A DNA stretch of 64,000 bases from Roseiflexus sp. GTDB taxonomy: Bacteria; Chloroflexota; Chloroflexia; Chloroflexales; Roseiflexaceae. Of the stretch, positions 35,240 to 44,559 are shown piece after piece. The DNA is taken from assembly GCA_017743475.1 (NCBI GenBank), contig JAGHYV010000007.1:1-64000 (forward strand). The letters run 5' to 3'. The translations under genes were made by a program, and so were the position numbers. The notes below the pieces were generated by a model. It saw only the letters and a list, made by a program, of their open reading frames with translations. It searched no databases and had not been told where the DNA came from. Numbering within the stretch: the first letter of the stretch is position 1; every line of letters starts with the position of its first letter.

Positions 35240-36280
35240 ATGCATCTGGCAATTGTTGGTGCCGGGATGGCCGGTCTCAGCGCAGCGCGTGAGATGCGTC
35301 GGCGACGACCCGATCTGACAATCACCATCTATGAGAAGAGTCGCGGCTTCGGTGGGCGTGTTGCCACACGGCGGCGCGATGGGTTCGTCTTTGACCATGG
35401 CGCACAGGTCATCAAGGCGCCGGATGCCGGTATGAAACATCTGTTGACTGCTGAACTTCCTGCCGAAGAGTTGCGACGCATAGATCGCCCAGTCTACGTT
35501 TTCCACACCGATGGGACAATCGCTAGAGGCGATCCGACACTCAATGCCGAACCATCCTGGTTTTATGCCAGTGGTCTCAACCGGCTAGGAAAGTTGCTCG
35601 CCGCTGACCTCGACGTGCGCCTGGAAACACGCATTGCTGCGTTGCGTCGGGAAGCAGGAAGCGCGCGCTGGATGCTGTTCGACGCGCGAGGCACGCACGT
35701 CGGAACCGCTGATGCGGTGTTGTTGACACCGCCAGCGCCGCAGACGGCGGAAATCCTAGCGATGAGCGATTTTGACCCGATGCTGCGTGATATGCTGGTG
35801 CGGGAACTGATCCACGTACCGTATCGACGCTGCCTGACGGTGACCCTGGCGTACAACCGACCGATTGAGCGTCCGTTTTACGCACTGGTCAATATTGACC
35901 GGCAGCATCCGATGGCCTGGCTGGCACTTGAGCACACGAAAGGACCAGAGCGCTGTCCCCCCAGTCATAGTCTGCTGATTGCGCAAATGGCAGGACCCTT
36001 CAGCATGCAGCAGTGGGATGCGCCTGCTGAGGAACTGGCGTCGGCGGTGATCGAGATCGTCAGTATGATGCTTGGGGAGGATCTGCGCCAGCCGCTGTGG
36101 TATGATCGTCAGGGATGGCGCTATGCTCTGCCAGATGGAATGGCTGACACGGCAGTGTTGAACACGACCCAAACCGGGCTATTCTTTGCTGGCGACTATA
36201 CTGCCGGGCTTGGGCGCATTCACCTGGCGATCAAGAGTGGTCAGGAGATCGCCGACGCAATTGCCAGCTGGCTTCGATAA
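35240..36280 (+). CDS. FAD-dependent amine-oxidase-like (renalase-type) oxidoreductase
   Basis: The 346-residue protein begins with the dinucleotide-binding fold LAIVGAGMAGLSAAREM, followed by YEKSRGFGGRVATRR and DHGAQVI, as in renalase-like NAD(P)/FAD proteins. The C-terminal FAD motif FFAGDYTAGLGRIHLAIKSG is present. It may oxidise an amine or a reduced nicotinamide isomer; substrate unknown. AAGGAGAGG precedes ATG 35240; the frame opens 12 codons earlier. The CcdA gene follows by 23 bases on the same strand, so co-transcription is likely. Confidence 0.87.
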   Translation: MHLAIVGAGMAGLSAAREMRRRRPDLTITIYEKSRGFGGRVATRRRDGFVFDHGAQVIKAPDAGMKHLLTAELPAEELRRIDRPVYVFHTDGTIARGDPTLNAEPSWFYASGLNRLGKLLAADLDVRLETRIAALRREAGSARWMLFDARGTHVGTADAVLLTPPAPQTAEILAMSDFDPMLRDMLVRELIHVPYRRCLTVTLAYNRPIERPFYALVNIDRQHPMAWLALEHTKGPERCPPSHSLLIAQMAGPFSMQQWDAPAEELASAVIEIVSMMLGEDLRQPLWYDRQGWRYALPDGMADTAVLNTTQTGLFFAGDYTAGLGRIHLAIKSGQEIADAIASWLR

Positions 36281-36303
36281 CACAATGTAAAGAAGGTAAA
36301 GAG

Positions 36304-37221
36304 ATGTCTGTTCACAACACAAACCCGGCAACCACGTCTTCAGAAGCGCGTTTCCCGTGGCGCGCATTGCTGATCGGTCTCGGCGTAGCGCTGACGCTGG
36401 CAGCAATTGCGTTGCTGAGCCAGGGGAGCAGCAACCCGGTTGTGCCGCGTGGCGCCAGCATGCTCATTCTGGCGCCAGCTGCGTTCCTGGCGGGCGTGTT
36501 CAGTTTTCTTTCGCCCTGCACGCTGCCGATACTGCCTGCCTATTTCGCGTTTACGTTTCAGGCGCAACGCGAGCGCATCGTGATGATGACCATTGCCTTC
36601 TTTCTAGGGCTGGCGACGACGATGGTGCTGCTGGGCGCAACAGCGACGGCGATCAGTCAGTTGCTGTTTCGTAACCTGGAGACATTGACCTTCATTGGCG
36701 GCGTGATCATCATCATCTTCGGCATCCTCAGCATGCTTGGCAAAGGGTTCAGCGGCATTCAGATCCTGTCGCGCCCATCGGCAAGTATTGCCGGATCGTA
36801 TCTATATGGTGCCACATTTGCATTGGGATGGACGGCGTGCGTTGGTCCGATCCTGGGAGCGCTGCTTACCCTGCTGGCAACACAGGGCATTGCGATTCTC
36901 CAGGGGGCGATACTGGCGTTCATCTATGCACTGGGGCTGGGATCACCGCTGATCATCGTAGCGACCTTCTTCAGCCGACTGGGGACTGGCTCGCCTGTCT
37001 GGAAAGTGCTGCGCGGACGCGGATTCACCTTGAGCGTCGGCAGGTACACCCTCCATCTGCACACTACCAGCCTGATCAGCGGGGCATTACTCTTTCTCAT
37101 GGGTTTGTTGCTGGCAACCGGGCAACTGACGGCGCTGAGCGAGTGGGCGCAGCGTACTCCGCTGGCACAGTGGGCGCTCAGCCTGGAACAGTGGGTGCAA
37201 CGCATCTTCTTTGAACAGTAG
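36304..37221 (+). CDS. ccdA: CcdA-type cytochrome c biogenesis/thiol transport membrane protein
   Basis: The 305-residue protein has an extra N-terminal helix and then the CcdA/DsbD-beta six-helix core. The two active cysteines lie in FLSPCTLPILPAY and GWTACVGPILG. It moves electrons across the membrane from cytoplasmic thioredoxin to outside thiol proteins. GAAGG precedes ATG. It sits between the FAD oxidoreductase and Nudix genes. The thioredoxin-fold lipoprotein at 33.5-34.4 kb is a plausible partner. The C-terminal 35 residues after the last helix are amphipathic. Confidence 0.9.
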   Translation: MSVHNTNPATTSSEARFPWRALLIGLGVALTLAAIALLSQGSSNPVVPRGASMLILAPAAFLAGVFSFLSPCTLPILPAYFAFTFQAQRERIVMMTIAFFLGLATTMVLLGATATAISQLLFRNLETLTFIGGVIIIIFGILSMLGKGFSGIQILSRPSASIAGSYLYGATFALGWTACVGPILGALLTLLATQGIAILQGAILAFIYALGLGSPLIIVATFFSRLGTGSPVWKVLRGRGFTLSVGRYTLHLHTTSLISGALLFLMGLLLATGQLTALSEWAQRTPLAQWALSLEQWVQRIFFEQ

Positions 37222-37245
37222 ACAATCCAGCGGAAGGAACAACGC

Positions 37246-37683
37246 ATGAACAGTCACCCCGACGCAGCAGGATGCGTCGTCTATCGCTACGATGAGCATG
37301 GTCAACCGCTCATTCTGCTGATCCACGACCAGTATGGCAAATGGACGTTACCCAAGGGTCACCTGGATGCAGGCGAGAACGCCGAAACAGCGGCAGTGCG
37401 CGAGGTACACGAAGAGACCGGAATCACTGGCAAGTTAGGCGCATTTGTCGGTACGATCACCTACCCGGTGCAGAAGAAGGGCGCATCGTATCTAAAGCGC
37501 GTCGATTTCTTTCTGCTGCATGCGGATAGCAGCGACGCGGTTCCTGAAGCTGCCGAAGGAATCACAGCTGTGGGATGGTTTCCGCCTGGTGAGGCGGAGG
37601 TGCGCGCCGGGTATGATCAGATCCGTCTCGTAATCGCTCGCGCCGCTACGCTGATCCCACCGCAGTCATCATCCTGCTCATAG
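37246..37683 (+). CDS. Nudix hydrolase
   Basis: The 145-residue protein has a complete Nudix box, GHLDAGENAETAAVREVHEE then TGI, which binds Mg and cleaves nucleoside diphosphates linked to another group. AAGGAAC precedes the ATG. The end WTLPKGHLDAGE is typical of Ap4A hydrolase/MutT-like members. It is probably in the same operon as ccdA and the FAD protein. It converges on the dCTP deaminase gene, whose stop lies only 3 bases away. Confidence 0.92.
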   Translation: MNSHPDAAGCVVYRYDEHGQPLILLIHDQYGKWTLPKGHLDAGENAETAAVREVHEETGITGKLGAFVGTITYPVQKKGASYLKRVDFFLLHADSSDAVPEAAEGITAVGWFPPGEAEVRAGYDQIRLVIARAATLIPPQSSSCS

Positions 37684-37686
37684 TCG

Positions 37687-38241
37687 CTACAACCGCGGCA
37701 GCACAACCCCCGTCTGATTCTGATATTTGCCCGCTTTGTCAGCATATGACACGAGCGGTGGCTCGTCGCTCTCGAGGAACAGCACCTGGGCAATCCCCTC
37801 GTTGGCATAGATCCGCGCTGGCAACGGCGTTGTGTTTGAAATCTCGATGGTCACATACCCGCACCACTCCGGCTCCAGCGGCGTCACATTCACAATAATG
37901 CCGCAGCGTGCAATGGTGCTCTTTCCGAGCACGATGCAGAGCACATTGCGCGGAATGCGAAAATATTCGACCGAACGCGCCAGGGCGAAAGAGTTGGGGG
38001 GAATGTCACAATAATCACCACGCACATCAACGAATGAACGCGGATCGAAATGCTTCGGGTCTACCAGCGTATTGAAGACATTGGTGAACACTTTGAACTC
38101 ATCTGCGACACGCATATCGTAGCCATAGGAGGAAAGTCCATACGAAATGATGCCGCCGCGCACCTGTTCGGCAACGAATGGTTCGATCATGCCGTACTCA
38201 CGCGCCATCACCTGTATCCAGCGGTCGGATTTAATCGTCAC
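37687..38241 (-). CDS. dcd: dCTP deaminase
   Basis: The 184-residue protein begins [10 protein letters not shown], and has [16 protein letters not shown], the motif [19 protein letters not shown] with the catalytic Glu, and [11 protein letters not shown]. It deaminates dCTP to dUTP for thymidylate synthesis. GTG at 38241 is chosen because GGGAGG lies immediately upstream and the family starts at this point; the frame opens 6 codons earlier. Length matches the monofunctional family. Confidence 0.95.
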   Translation of the reverse strand: MTIKSDRWIQVMAREYGMIEPFVAEQVRGGIISYGLSSYGYDMRVADEFKVFTNVFNTLVDPKHFDPRSFVDVRGDYCDIPPNSFALARSVEYFRIPRNVLCIVLGKSTIARCGIIVNVTPLEPEWCGYVTIEISNTTPLPARIYANEGIAQVLFLESDEPPLVSYADKAGKYQNQTGVVLPRL

Positions 38242-38509
38242 AGACACCTCCCTCTCCAACGGTCTGCAGCCATATTCCGCTGATGGATTGGGTATTATAC
38301 CAGAGGGGAATCGCAGCGCTGCACGACACGCAGTCGTTTCTCATTCAGGCATAGTATTCTTGGTAATACTCTGGCATCCGACATACGTATAACAGATATG
38401 CAGATCAATATCAGCTAAGTCAGTGCACGACAACAGACGTTCTGGCAAACCCTGACACTGCCTGGAACACACGTCCACGACCGATACCTTCCCGATAGGA
38501 GACGCCTCG

Positions 38510-39109
38510 ATGCAACCTCTCACTCTACCAGACTGGCAACGCTCCAACGCCCTTGATCGCTTTAGTTTCGCATCGTTCGTCGAGGAACAGCGGAAAACGC
38601 TCCACAGCCGCAGCATGATGCTGGCGTTGAGTTTCCTGATCGAAGATTATGCTGCCCAATCCCCAGGGACGCACCTGATCGTGGCATTCCAGCGTTTCTC
38701 AAACTATCGCCGCCAGATTCGACGCTACCGGAACATAGTGCCTAGACTGGTGCAGGCGTTTGTGATGGGATTCCCGGACGAAACACCTCCTGAGTTGCCT
38801 AATGTCACTCTGGTCGCACTGGAAGCAGACTGGCCCCTGGTGCACGAGTGGATTGTGATCGCCTGGGGACCAATGTGCGCCGCCGCACTGGTGGCACACG
38901 ATGAGGAACAGTGTGCACCGCACCGCGTCTCACGCCGGTTTCAGGCAGTCTGGACAACCAGCGTTGCGCAGATCGAGCCAATGGTGACGGCGTTCTACCG
39001 CGCTGTCGGGCAATCGACGCCGGTCTTCACACGTGACCTGCTTGCCATGCAGCGCACGACGGTGGCGATGCAGAAAGAACTCACGGCCCGACTTCGCACG
39101 ATCGGGTGA
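38510..39109 (+). CDS. DICT-domain sensory protein
   Basis: The 199-residue protein resembles the DICT sensor domain, with MMLALSFLIEDYAAQ, LIVAFQRFSNYRRQ, and WIVIAWGPMCAAAL. DICT domains occur with GGDEF, HTH and light-sensor proteins and are thought to bind a ligand. GGAGACG precedes ATG. No enzymatic domain is attached. It lies upstream of a PAS-STAS gene with in-frame stops, separated by a dispersed repeat element, and the two may once have formed a signalling module. Confidence 0.7.
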   Translation: MQPLTLPDWQRSNALDRFSFASFVEEQRKTLHSRSMMLALSFLIEDYAAQSPGTHLIVAFQRFSNYRRQIRRYRNIVPRLVQAFVMGFPDETPPELPNVTLVALEADWPLVHEWIVIAWGPMCAAALVAHDEEQCAPHRVSRRFQAVWTTSVAQIEPMVTAFYRAVGQSTPVFTRDLLAMQRTTVAMQKELTARLRTIG

Positions 39110-39129
39110 TCGGTGTCGCCTGGCTTTTC

Positions 39130-39313
39130 ACGTTACAGGATTTCTCAGATACGTTGACTATCGTCTAGGTCTGCTGTATCGAACGAGACGCCTATCCAGT
39201 ATGCGCCGCGTGCTGTCGGGCTATGCGAGACGAAGCCCGGCTGCGCGGGCCATGTATTTACTCAAAGACCATATGCCTTTGGCTAAGCGAGGCGAAGCCC
39301 GTCCGCGCGGGCT
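39130..39313 (+). repeat. Dispersed palindromic element, copy 2
   Basis: The same module order as the copy near 24.2 kb: ATTTCTCAGATACG, CGTCTAGGTCTGC, GAGACGCC, then two stems, AGCCCGGCTGCGCGGGC (39234-39250) and AGCCCGTCCGCGCGGGCT (39296-39313). The rest of the 39110-39482 spacer shows no gene. Confidence 0.75.
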
Positions 39314-39482
39314 ATACAACCTCTTGTAAGATTCGCGGAGCGAACAAGAGAACATCCATTACGATTATCTGGCGTAAGCATTTTTTGCGAAGCCTTAGGT
39401 TCGATAATAATGCTCCGAACGTTCTTTTCGGCGTATGCACTAAAGTTACGCCCCTATGATGTCAGAGAGGAGAAGTTAAGGA

Positions 39483-41036
39483 ATGAACATTGCCAATAGC
39501 GTCCCCGATCCTGTCAACCCTGTTGCTCTCACTGACCGTCTGGCGCAGATGGAACAGTTGAAACGCATTGTGGAGACCGGTGATTGATCGAAATTGACTC
39601 CAGAGGTCGCTTACGTGAATCAGGCTGCCTCCACCTACTTTGGGGCAGAGCTAGCCGCGTGTGTTGGTCAACCGGTGACAGCGTTCGTCCATCCTGATGA
39701 TCATGAAAAAGTGCAGCAATGGCTTTCAGAATGGAGCATGAACCAACAGCGATACCTTTCGGACGAGATTCGGGTCGTTCACCGTCACGGCGCTCTCTTT
39801 CATATGCTCTGGAAGGTGACATTCCACCAGGACGATACAGGACGACTCCAATCGATAACTGTCGTCACGTGCGACATCACTGAAATGAAATAGCAGGAAG
39901 AGACGCAGCGCGCTTTTCGGCTGTTCATTGAGAACTCGCCTGATAGCTTTGCGATCGTCGACCAGAATCTTCGACTGACGTATACCAATCATGCATTCAA
40001 TGCCATGCTCGACGAGCCATTACCGGTCAGGCGGTCGGTTGTCGAACTGGTGTGCGCAGACGATCACGCGACGCTGGTAACAGCCGCCAGAACAGCAGAG
40101 CGTGGTCAGGCGGCATGGGACGTCGTTCGCTACGTGCGCAGTGACGGAACGTTGATAACAGTCCATACGGGAATGATCGGGTTGTGCGATCACCAGGGCA
40201 ACCTCATCGCCTATGCTCTGGTCAACCGTGATATGACTTCCCAATTGCAAGCCGAAACAGAATTGCGCCGGAGTGAGCAACGGAATCGCGCTCTGCTGGC
40301 GGCAATACCCGATCTGATGTTCGTGCTGAGCGCTGATGGCATCTTTCTTGATTACAAGGCTGATAAGCTGCTCTTGCCGCCAGAGGCGTTTCTCAACCGC
40401 CACGTCAATGAGGTGCTTCCACCGCCGCTTGCAGCCCAGGTGCTTTCCCATCTCGAGTGTCTCAAACGCACCGGCGAAATGCAGGTGTATGAGTATCAAA
40501 TTGAGTTTATGGGACAGATCGAAGAGTACGAAGCGCGGATGGTACCGCTCCAGGATAGCGCCCTTGTGCTGGCTCGCGACGTCACGGCTCATCGTCGCGC
40601 CGAGCGCGAACGGGTGGCGATGCAGGAGCAGATTATTCAAGCTCAGCAGGCCGCCCTCCGCGAACTGAGCACGCCGTTGATGCCAATTGCCGATGGGGTG
40701 GTGGTGATGCAGTTGATTGGGGTAATTGACACTGCTCGTGCACAGCAGATTATAGAGAGTTTGCTGCATGGCGTGTCCGAGTATAAGGCGCGCGTTGCAC
40801 TTATCGACATCACTGGCGTTAGAGTTGTTGACACCCAGGTCGCTGGAGTGCTCCTGCGTGCTGCTCAGGCAGTCCGCCTGCTGGGTGCACAGGTGATCTT
40901 GACCGGCATCAGCCCGGAGATCGCCCAGACACTGGTGCATATCGGCGCCGAGATCCGTGACGTGAAAACAAAGGCGACCCTCCAAGAGGGAATTCGCTAT
41001 GCCATGACGGTCGGAACCGATCGTGAGCGCCAGTAA
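39483..41036 (+). pseudogene. PAS-PAS-PAS-STAS regulator interrupted by two in-frame stops
   Basis: ATG at 39483 has a strong AGGAG/AAGGA site. A single reading frame then runs 517 codons to 41036, broken only by TGA at 39585-39587 and TAG at 39891-39893. Encoded parts are a PAS domain around AYVNQAASTYFGAEL, a second PAS (ENSPDSFAIVDQNL), a third PAS-like region, and a C-terminal STAS domain (VVVMQLIGVIDTARAQQI; LIDITGVRVVDTQVAGVLL) as in RsbR-type stressosome proteins. No frameshifts occur, so sequencing error is less likely than mutation. A shorter product from about 40005 might still be made, but no Shine-Dalgarno site is visible. Confidence 0.8.
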
Positions 41037-41249
41037 GCGGTTTATCCTCCGTCGTGCAGCAATGCCAGCGCAGGCGCTCGATGCCAGAAAGAAGATGAAC
41101 TCGCCAGAAGCGCAAGGACGGACGAAGGTACGACCTTCGCCCGTCCAGGATGCAGGATGATCTGATCAATTGTTCCGCCAACCTGACTGTACAGTGGTGA
41201 GGTGTCTTCAGGCGATACCGATTGCAGCCAGTTCGTCCACATTCAAGTG

Positions 41250-41900
41250 CTAGCGATAGATCTCTCGATGGTGGCTGCCAAACAGGAGCGCAATGCCAAT
41301 GCCAATCAACACCAGGGGCCACAGGACGCCAGTCAGGTGCGCCGCTGACATCAGCGGCAGCATGCCCATTGTGCCAAGCACCGCAGCCGGAACGAACATC
41401 CAGCGCATGACGGGATTGGTGTGCAGCAGTGCCAGGATCGCAAACGTCGCCGACAGACCGAGGAACAACACACTGCTGATCGCTGCTTCGGGTAGTACAT
41501 CGGCGAGCGCTGCGGTTGCAGCGACACTCAGCAGTGCACCACCGGGAATGATCGCCCACCAGCGCGACCGATTCATCAGGACAATCGCCAGGAACCCCAG
41601 ACCCAACATAGCGAGGAAGATCGATCCGACGATGCCATCGGGAAGCCAGGGTAGCAGTTCCTCAGCACCAATCGTCATCGCAAGGCCCAATAGCGCGCCT
41701 GCGGGAATGGACGCCCACCAGCTGGCGTCGCTCTTCAAGAAGAAATAGAGGAAGACAGCGCCGCCAGCGCCGACTGCCGCTCCCCACACCAGCTCTCCCA
41801 CGAAACCGGCCATACCCAGGTTCTGCAACAGGCTCAGCACACCAAAAAGCACTAGAAGAATGCCGATAATTATCGCATTATTTGAAGATCGCTCTTCCAT
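41250..41900 (-). CDS. Multi-pass membrane protein of unknown function
   Basis: The 216-residue protein has seven to eight predicted helices with short loops and no catalytic motif. Repeated units such as SWWASIPAGALLGLAMTIGA and RWWAIIPGGALLSVAATAAL point to an internal duplication. AGGAGTG precedes the ATG. It is flanked by spacers of 210 and 410 bases and is probably monocistronic. Confidence 0.75.
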   Translation of the reverse strand: MEERSSNNAIIIGILLVLFGVLSLLQNLGMAGFVGELVWGAAVGAGGAVFLYFFLKSDASWWASIPAGALLGLAMTIGAEELLPWLPDGIVGSIFLAMLGLGFLAIVLMNRSRWWAIIPGGALLSVAATAALADVLPEAAISSVLFLGLSATFAILALLHTNPVMRWMFVPAAVLGTMGMLPLMSAAHLTGVLWPLVLIGIGIALLFGSHHREIYR

Positions 41901-42314
41901 TGCGCACTCCTTTTCGTGTGATTTTCTTTACCAACCATAGCACAAAGCGGCATACAGCACATCTATCGAACCGCCAGCGTTGGTTCCGACTTTTGGCAGA
42001 GGTGGAAGGATGACCTTTTGCAAGAGACGACGGTCATCCTCTTCCGAAGTGAACAATACTCAACTGTCAGGGCTTGATCCCATCCAGCGAAGTGTGATAG
42101 AGTCTCAATGCATTGCAGAAGAACATCCTGCTGCTCATCACCTGCAACCCCTACGTTCCTTCCAAGAGAAGACGAAGTTGCAGATAATCGACAATCGAAT
42201 CGACAGTATACCCTGCATTCCTGCAACATCATTCGCTGCTTCGCTGCCCCTCTGTGCGCTGTATGCACCGATCTCGACCTCCATCCAGGCGAATGACCCA
42301 CGTTTGATAGATGC
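41901..42314. other. Intergenic spacer of about 410 bases
   Basis: No gene is recognisable. It divides divergent genes and should carry both promoters. The one clear structure is a hairpin at 42004-42045. Confidence 0.5.
42004..42045. promoter_or_regulatory. Hairpin with GGATGACC/GGTCATCC arms
   Basis: GGAAGGATGACC and GGTCATCCT-C-TTCC pair with one bulge around a 15-base loop. The arms share the GGATGAC core with the hairpin near 28.80 kb. No T tract follows. Function unknown. Confidence 0.4.
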
Positions 42315-44559
42315 ATGAATCTGAAACGGTTCACTTCATTTGTGATGGTCCTCCTGTTGCTTGTGACCACTGCCTGTACTGGTCTCTCTTCTCCTGACGC
42401 TCAAACTGCCACACTGCCTGTTGCAGCACTTCAGACATCGCCATTGCCGTCTCCTGTCACGCGGCCGACTGTCATTCCCACCATAGCACAGCCGACGGTC
42501 GCGCCAACCGCAGCGGAAGGGATCTATCTCATCAACCGACGCGCCACAAGTGCTCATAGCGCATTCGAGCGTGTCAACCTGGTGCTCTACCGTGCAACGC
42601 TGACCAGTGATCGCCTGATCCTGCGTGTGGGATTCCACAATGTCAGCGACTCAAGCTTTTCCATCATCGCGACTGTGGATGCCAGCGATCTGCGCCTGGT
42701 CGATGCCGCAGGGAATGAGTACCAGCCTGTTGAGTTCAGCGACAATCTGAAAAGCATCGATCCACCGAATGATTTCATGCCCGGTCAGGCGAATGTCAGC
42801 GATGTCACATTTCGTGTACCGACCGGACCCGCGCCTTACGAACTCCGCTTCCCGACTTATGACCCAATTACTACTCGACCAGCCGGTGCCATCGGCGATG
42901 CAATCGGTTCCCGAGGGAACATACCCGCTCGCAGTCGAACTGTACAGTGGACGGAGCGCGCTCATGCCGATCCGTCTGCGTCTGGACTCCATCACAGTGA
43001 CGCAGCGGGAGGTGATCGTTCAGATCGCCTTTGTGAATACCCTGCGTCGGGGGTACGATCTGGGCAAGGGTCTGAAAGGAAGCGATGCACGCCTGCTCGA
43101 CGCCGAGTTTGCGGCGTATGAGCCGATCAGGGTGAGCGATAGCCTGGCGGAGAATATTGCGCCGCCGAAAGGATGGCTGCCGGGACAGGCATATGTTGGG
43201 GAGGTGACATTCCCTCGACCGGAACGTATGGAAGAGGTGCGGTTCATCTTCCCTGAGTATGCCGCTGCAACGCTGCGCTTCAATGCGACCGGGCTGGCAA
43301 GCGCTGCGGTCACCTCAGCAACTGGCAGCGCGCCGCCGCCAACAGCGACACCGACGTTGGAACAGGTGGCGCTGCGCGAGCTGGAGAACCTGCTGGAACG
43401 GCAGACGAAGGCACTGGTAACCGGCGATCTGACTGCATACCTGGCAACGTTCGCGGAAGGGTTGCGCCGGGAACAGCAGACGATCTTCGAGCGAAGTCGG
43501 AAACTGCCGTTGAGTGACTATCAATTGAGCACATCGCCCTCAACGATGCTGCTGTCCTCCCATCTGGAACGAGGACGCATCAGCAACATTGCCGTCTTCA
43601 TACGGTACTGGTTGCGCGGTGCTCCGGAGGACAATCCATTCCAGCACACAGTGCGCTACACTTTCGAACGACAAAATGGGGGATGGATTGTCAGCGCATA
43701 TGAACCGGAAAAACCGCCGCCCTTCTGGTGGTCCGGCGATGTTATAGTACAGGAAACGCCGCATTTCCTGATCATCACGCGACCGGATGCTGGCGATGCG
43801 TTGACGAAAGTGGCGCAGGAGCGCGAACAGGCATACCGCGACATTCAGGCTGCCGGGCTTGAACCGGAGGAGCGGTTTGTTGCCTACCTCACAACCACGC
43901 AGGAGGATTTCACGGCACAGACCGGCATGGGATCGCGCACCCTCGGCGCTGCTCTGTCGCTGTACGAACTTGCCGGCGATGAGATACAGACGCTGGGACG
44001 GGCGTTCTACATCAACGGCGAGGCGTTCAAAAACCAACGCGATGACAGCGGACCCTTTGGACGACTGGCGACTATCAGGCACGAACTGGTGCACCTGGCG
44101 TTGGCACGCGAGAGTCGACCATTCACGCCGATCTGGCTCGTCGAGGGCGCTGCAATGTACTACGCCGGGCAACTCTCGCCCGACTTCCGGCGTCGCCTGG
44201 TTGCAGATGGCAGACTGGACTACCTGAGCCTGGAGCGGCTCACTGACGAGGAGAGCCTTGGCGCTTACGACCTTCTTGGTCAGAGCGTCGGGTACGAATA
44301 TATCTTCTCAGGCGAAACGGTGCGCTATCTGATCGACACCTACGGAACGGATTCGTTTCGGGAGTTCTACCGGTATTTCAGTCGTGTGCCAACGGAAAAA
44401 GTGATCGACCGGATGCCGCTTTTTTCGGTTGGCTTTGGCTCGCGATTTGGCAACCTCAGCCGGGAAGTGACGCCGGAAGCGCTCTTGAGTGTCTATGGAG
44501 TGACCATTGCTGACCTCGATGCGGCAGTCAAAAAGCGATTGCGGGAACAGCAACCCTGA
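42315..44559 (+). pseudogene. Lipoprotein metalloprotease gene with a frameshift
   Basis: The first frame starts with a lipoprotein signal (FVMVLLLLVTTACTG) and two DUF-like beta domains begin. Around 42860-42900 the frame changes: YELRFPTYDPITT continues as QPVPSAMQSVPEG in the next frame. Thereafter an uninterrupted frame of about 550 codons encodes a second similar beta domain (GEVTFPRPERMEEVRFIF), a Ser/Thr-type linker, and a gluzincin-like peptidase domain with TIRHELVHLAL (HExxH) and EGAAMYYAGQL. One base indel restores about 748 codons, so it may be a recent break or an assembly error. The protease would be anchored outside the cell. Confidence 0.8.

Noticed and set aside
40020-40985. 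A 321-codon minus-strand frame opposite the PAS-STAS gene
   Set aside because: The plus strand encodes recognisable PAS and STAS domains; the minus frame is rich in His/Cys/Gln without family features.
16327-41036. Stop-codon reassignment (TAG or TGA read as an amino acid)
   Set aside because: TAG or TGA interrupts only genes that mostly carry other damage, and many intact genes end in these codons, so ordinary mutation is the better explanation.
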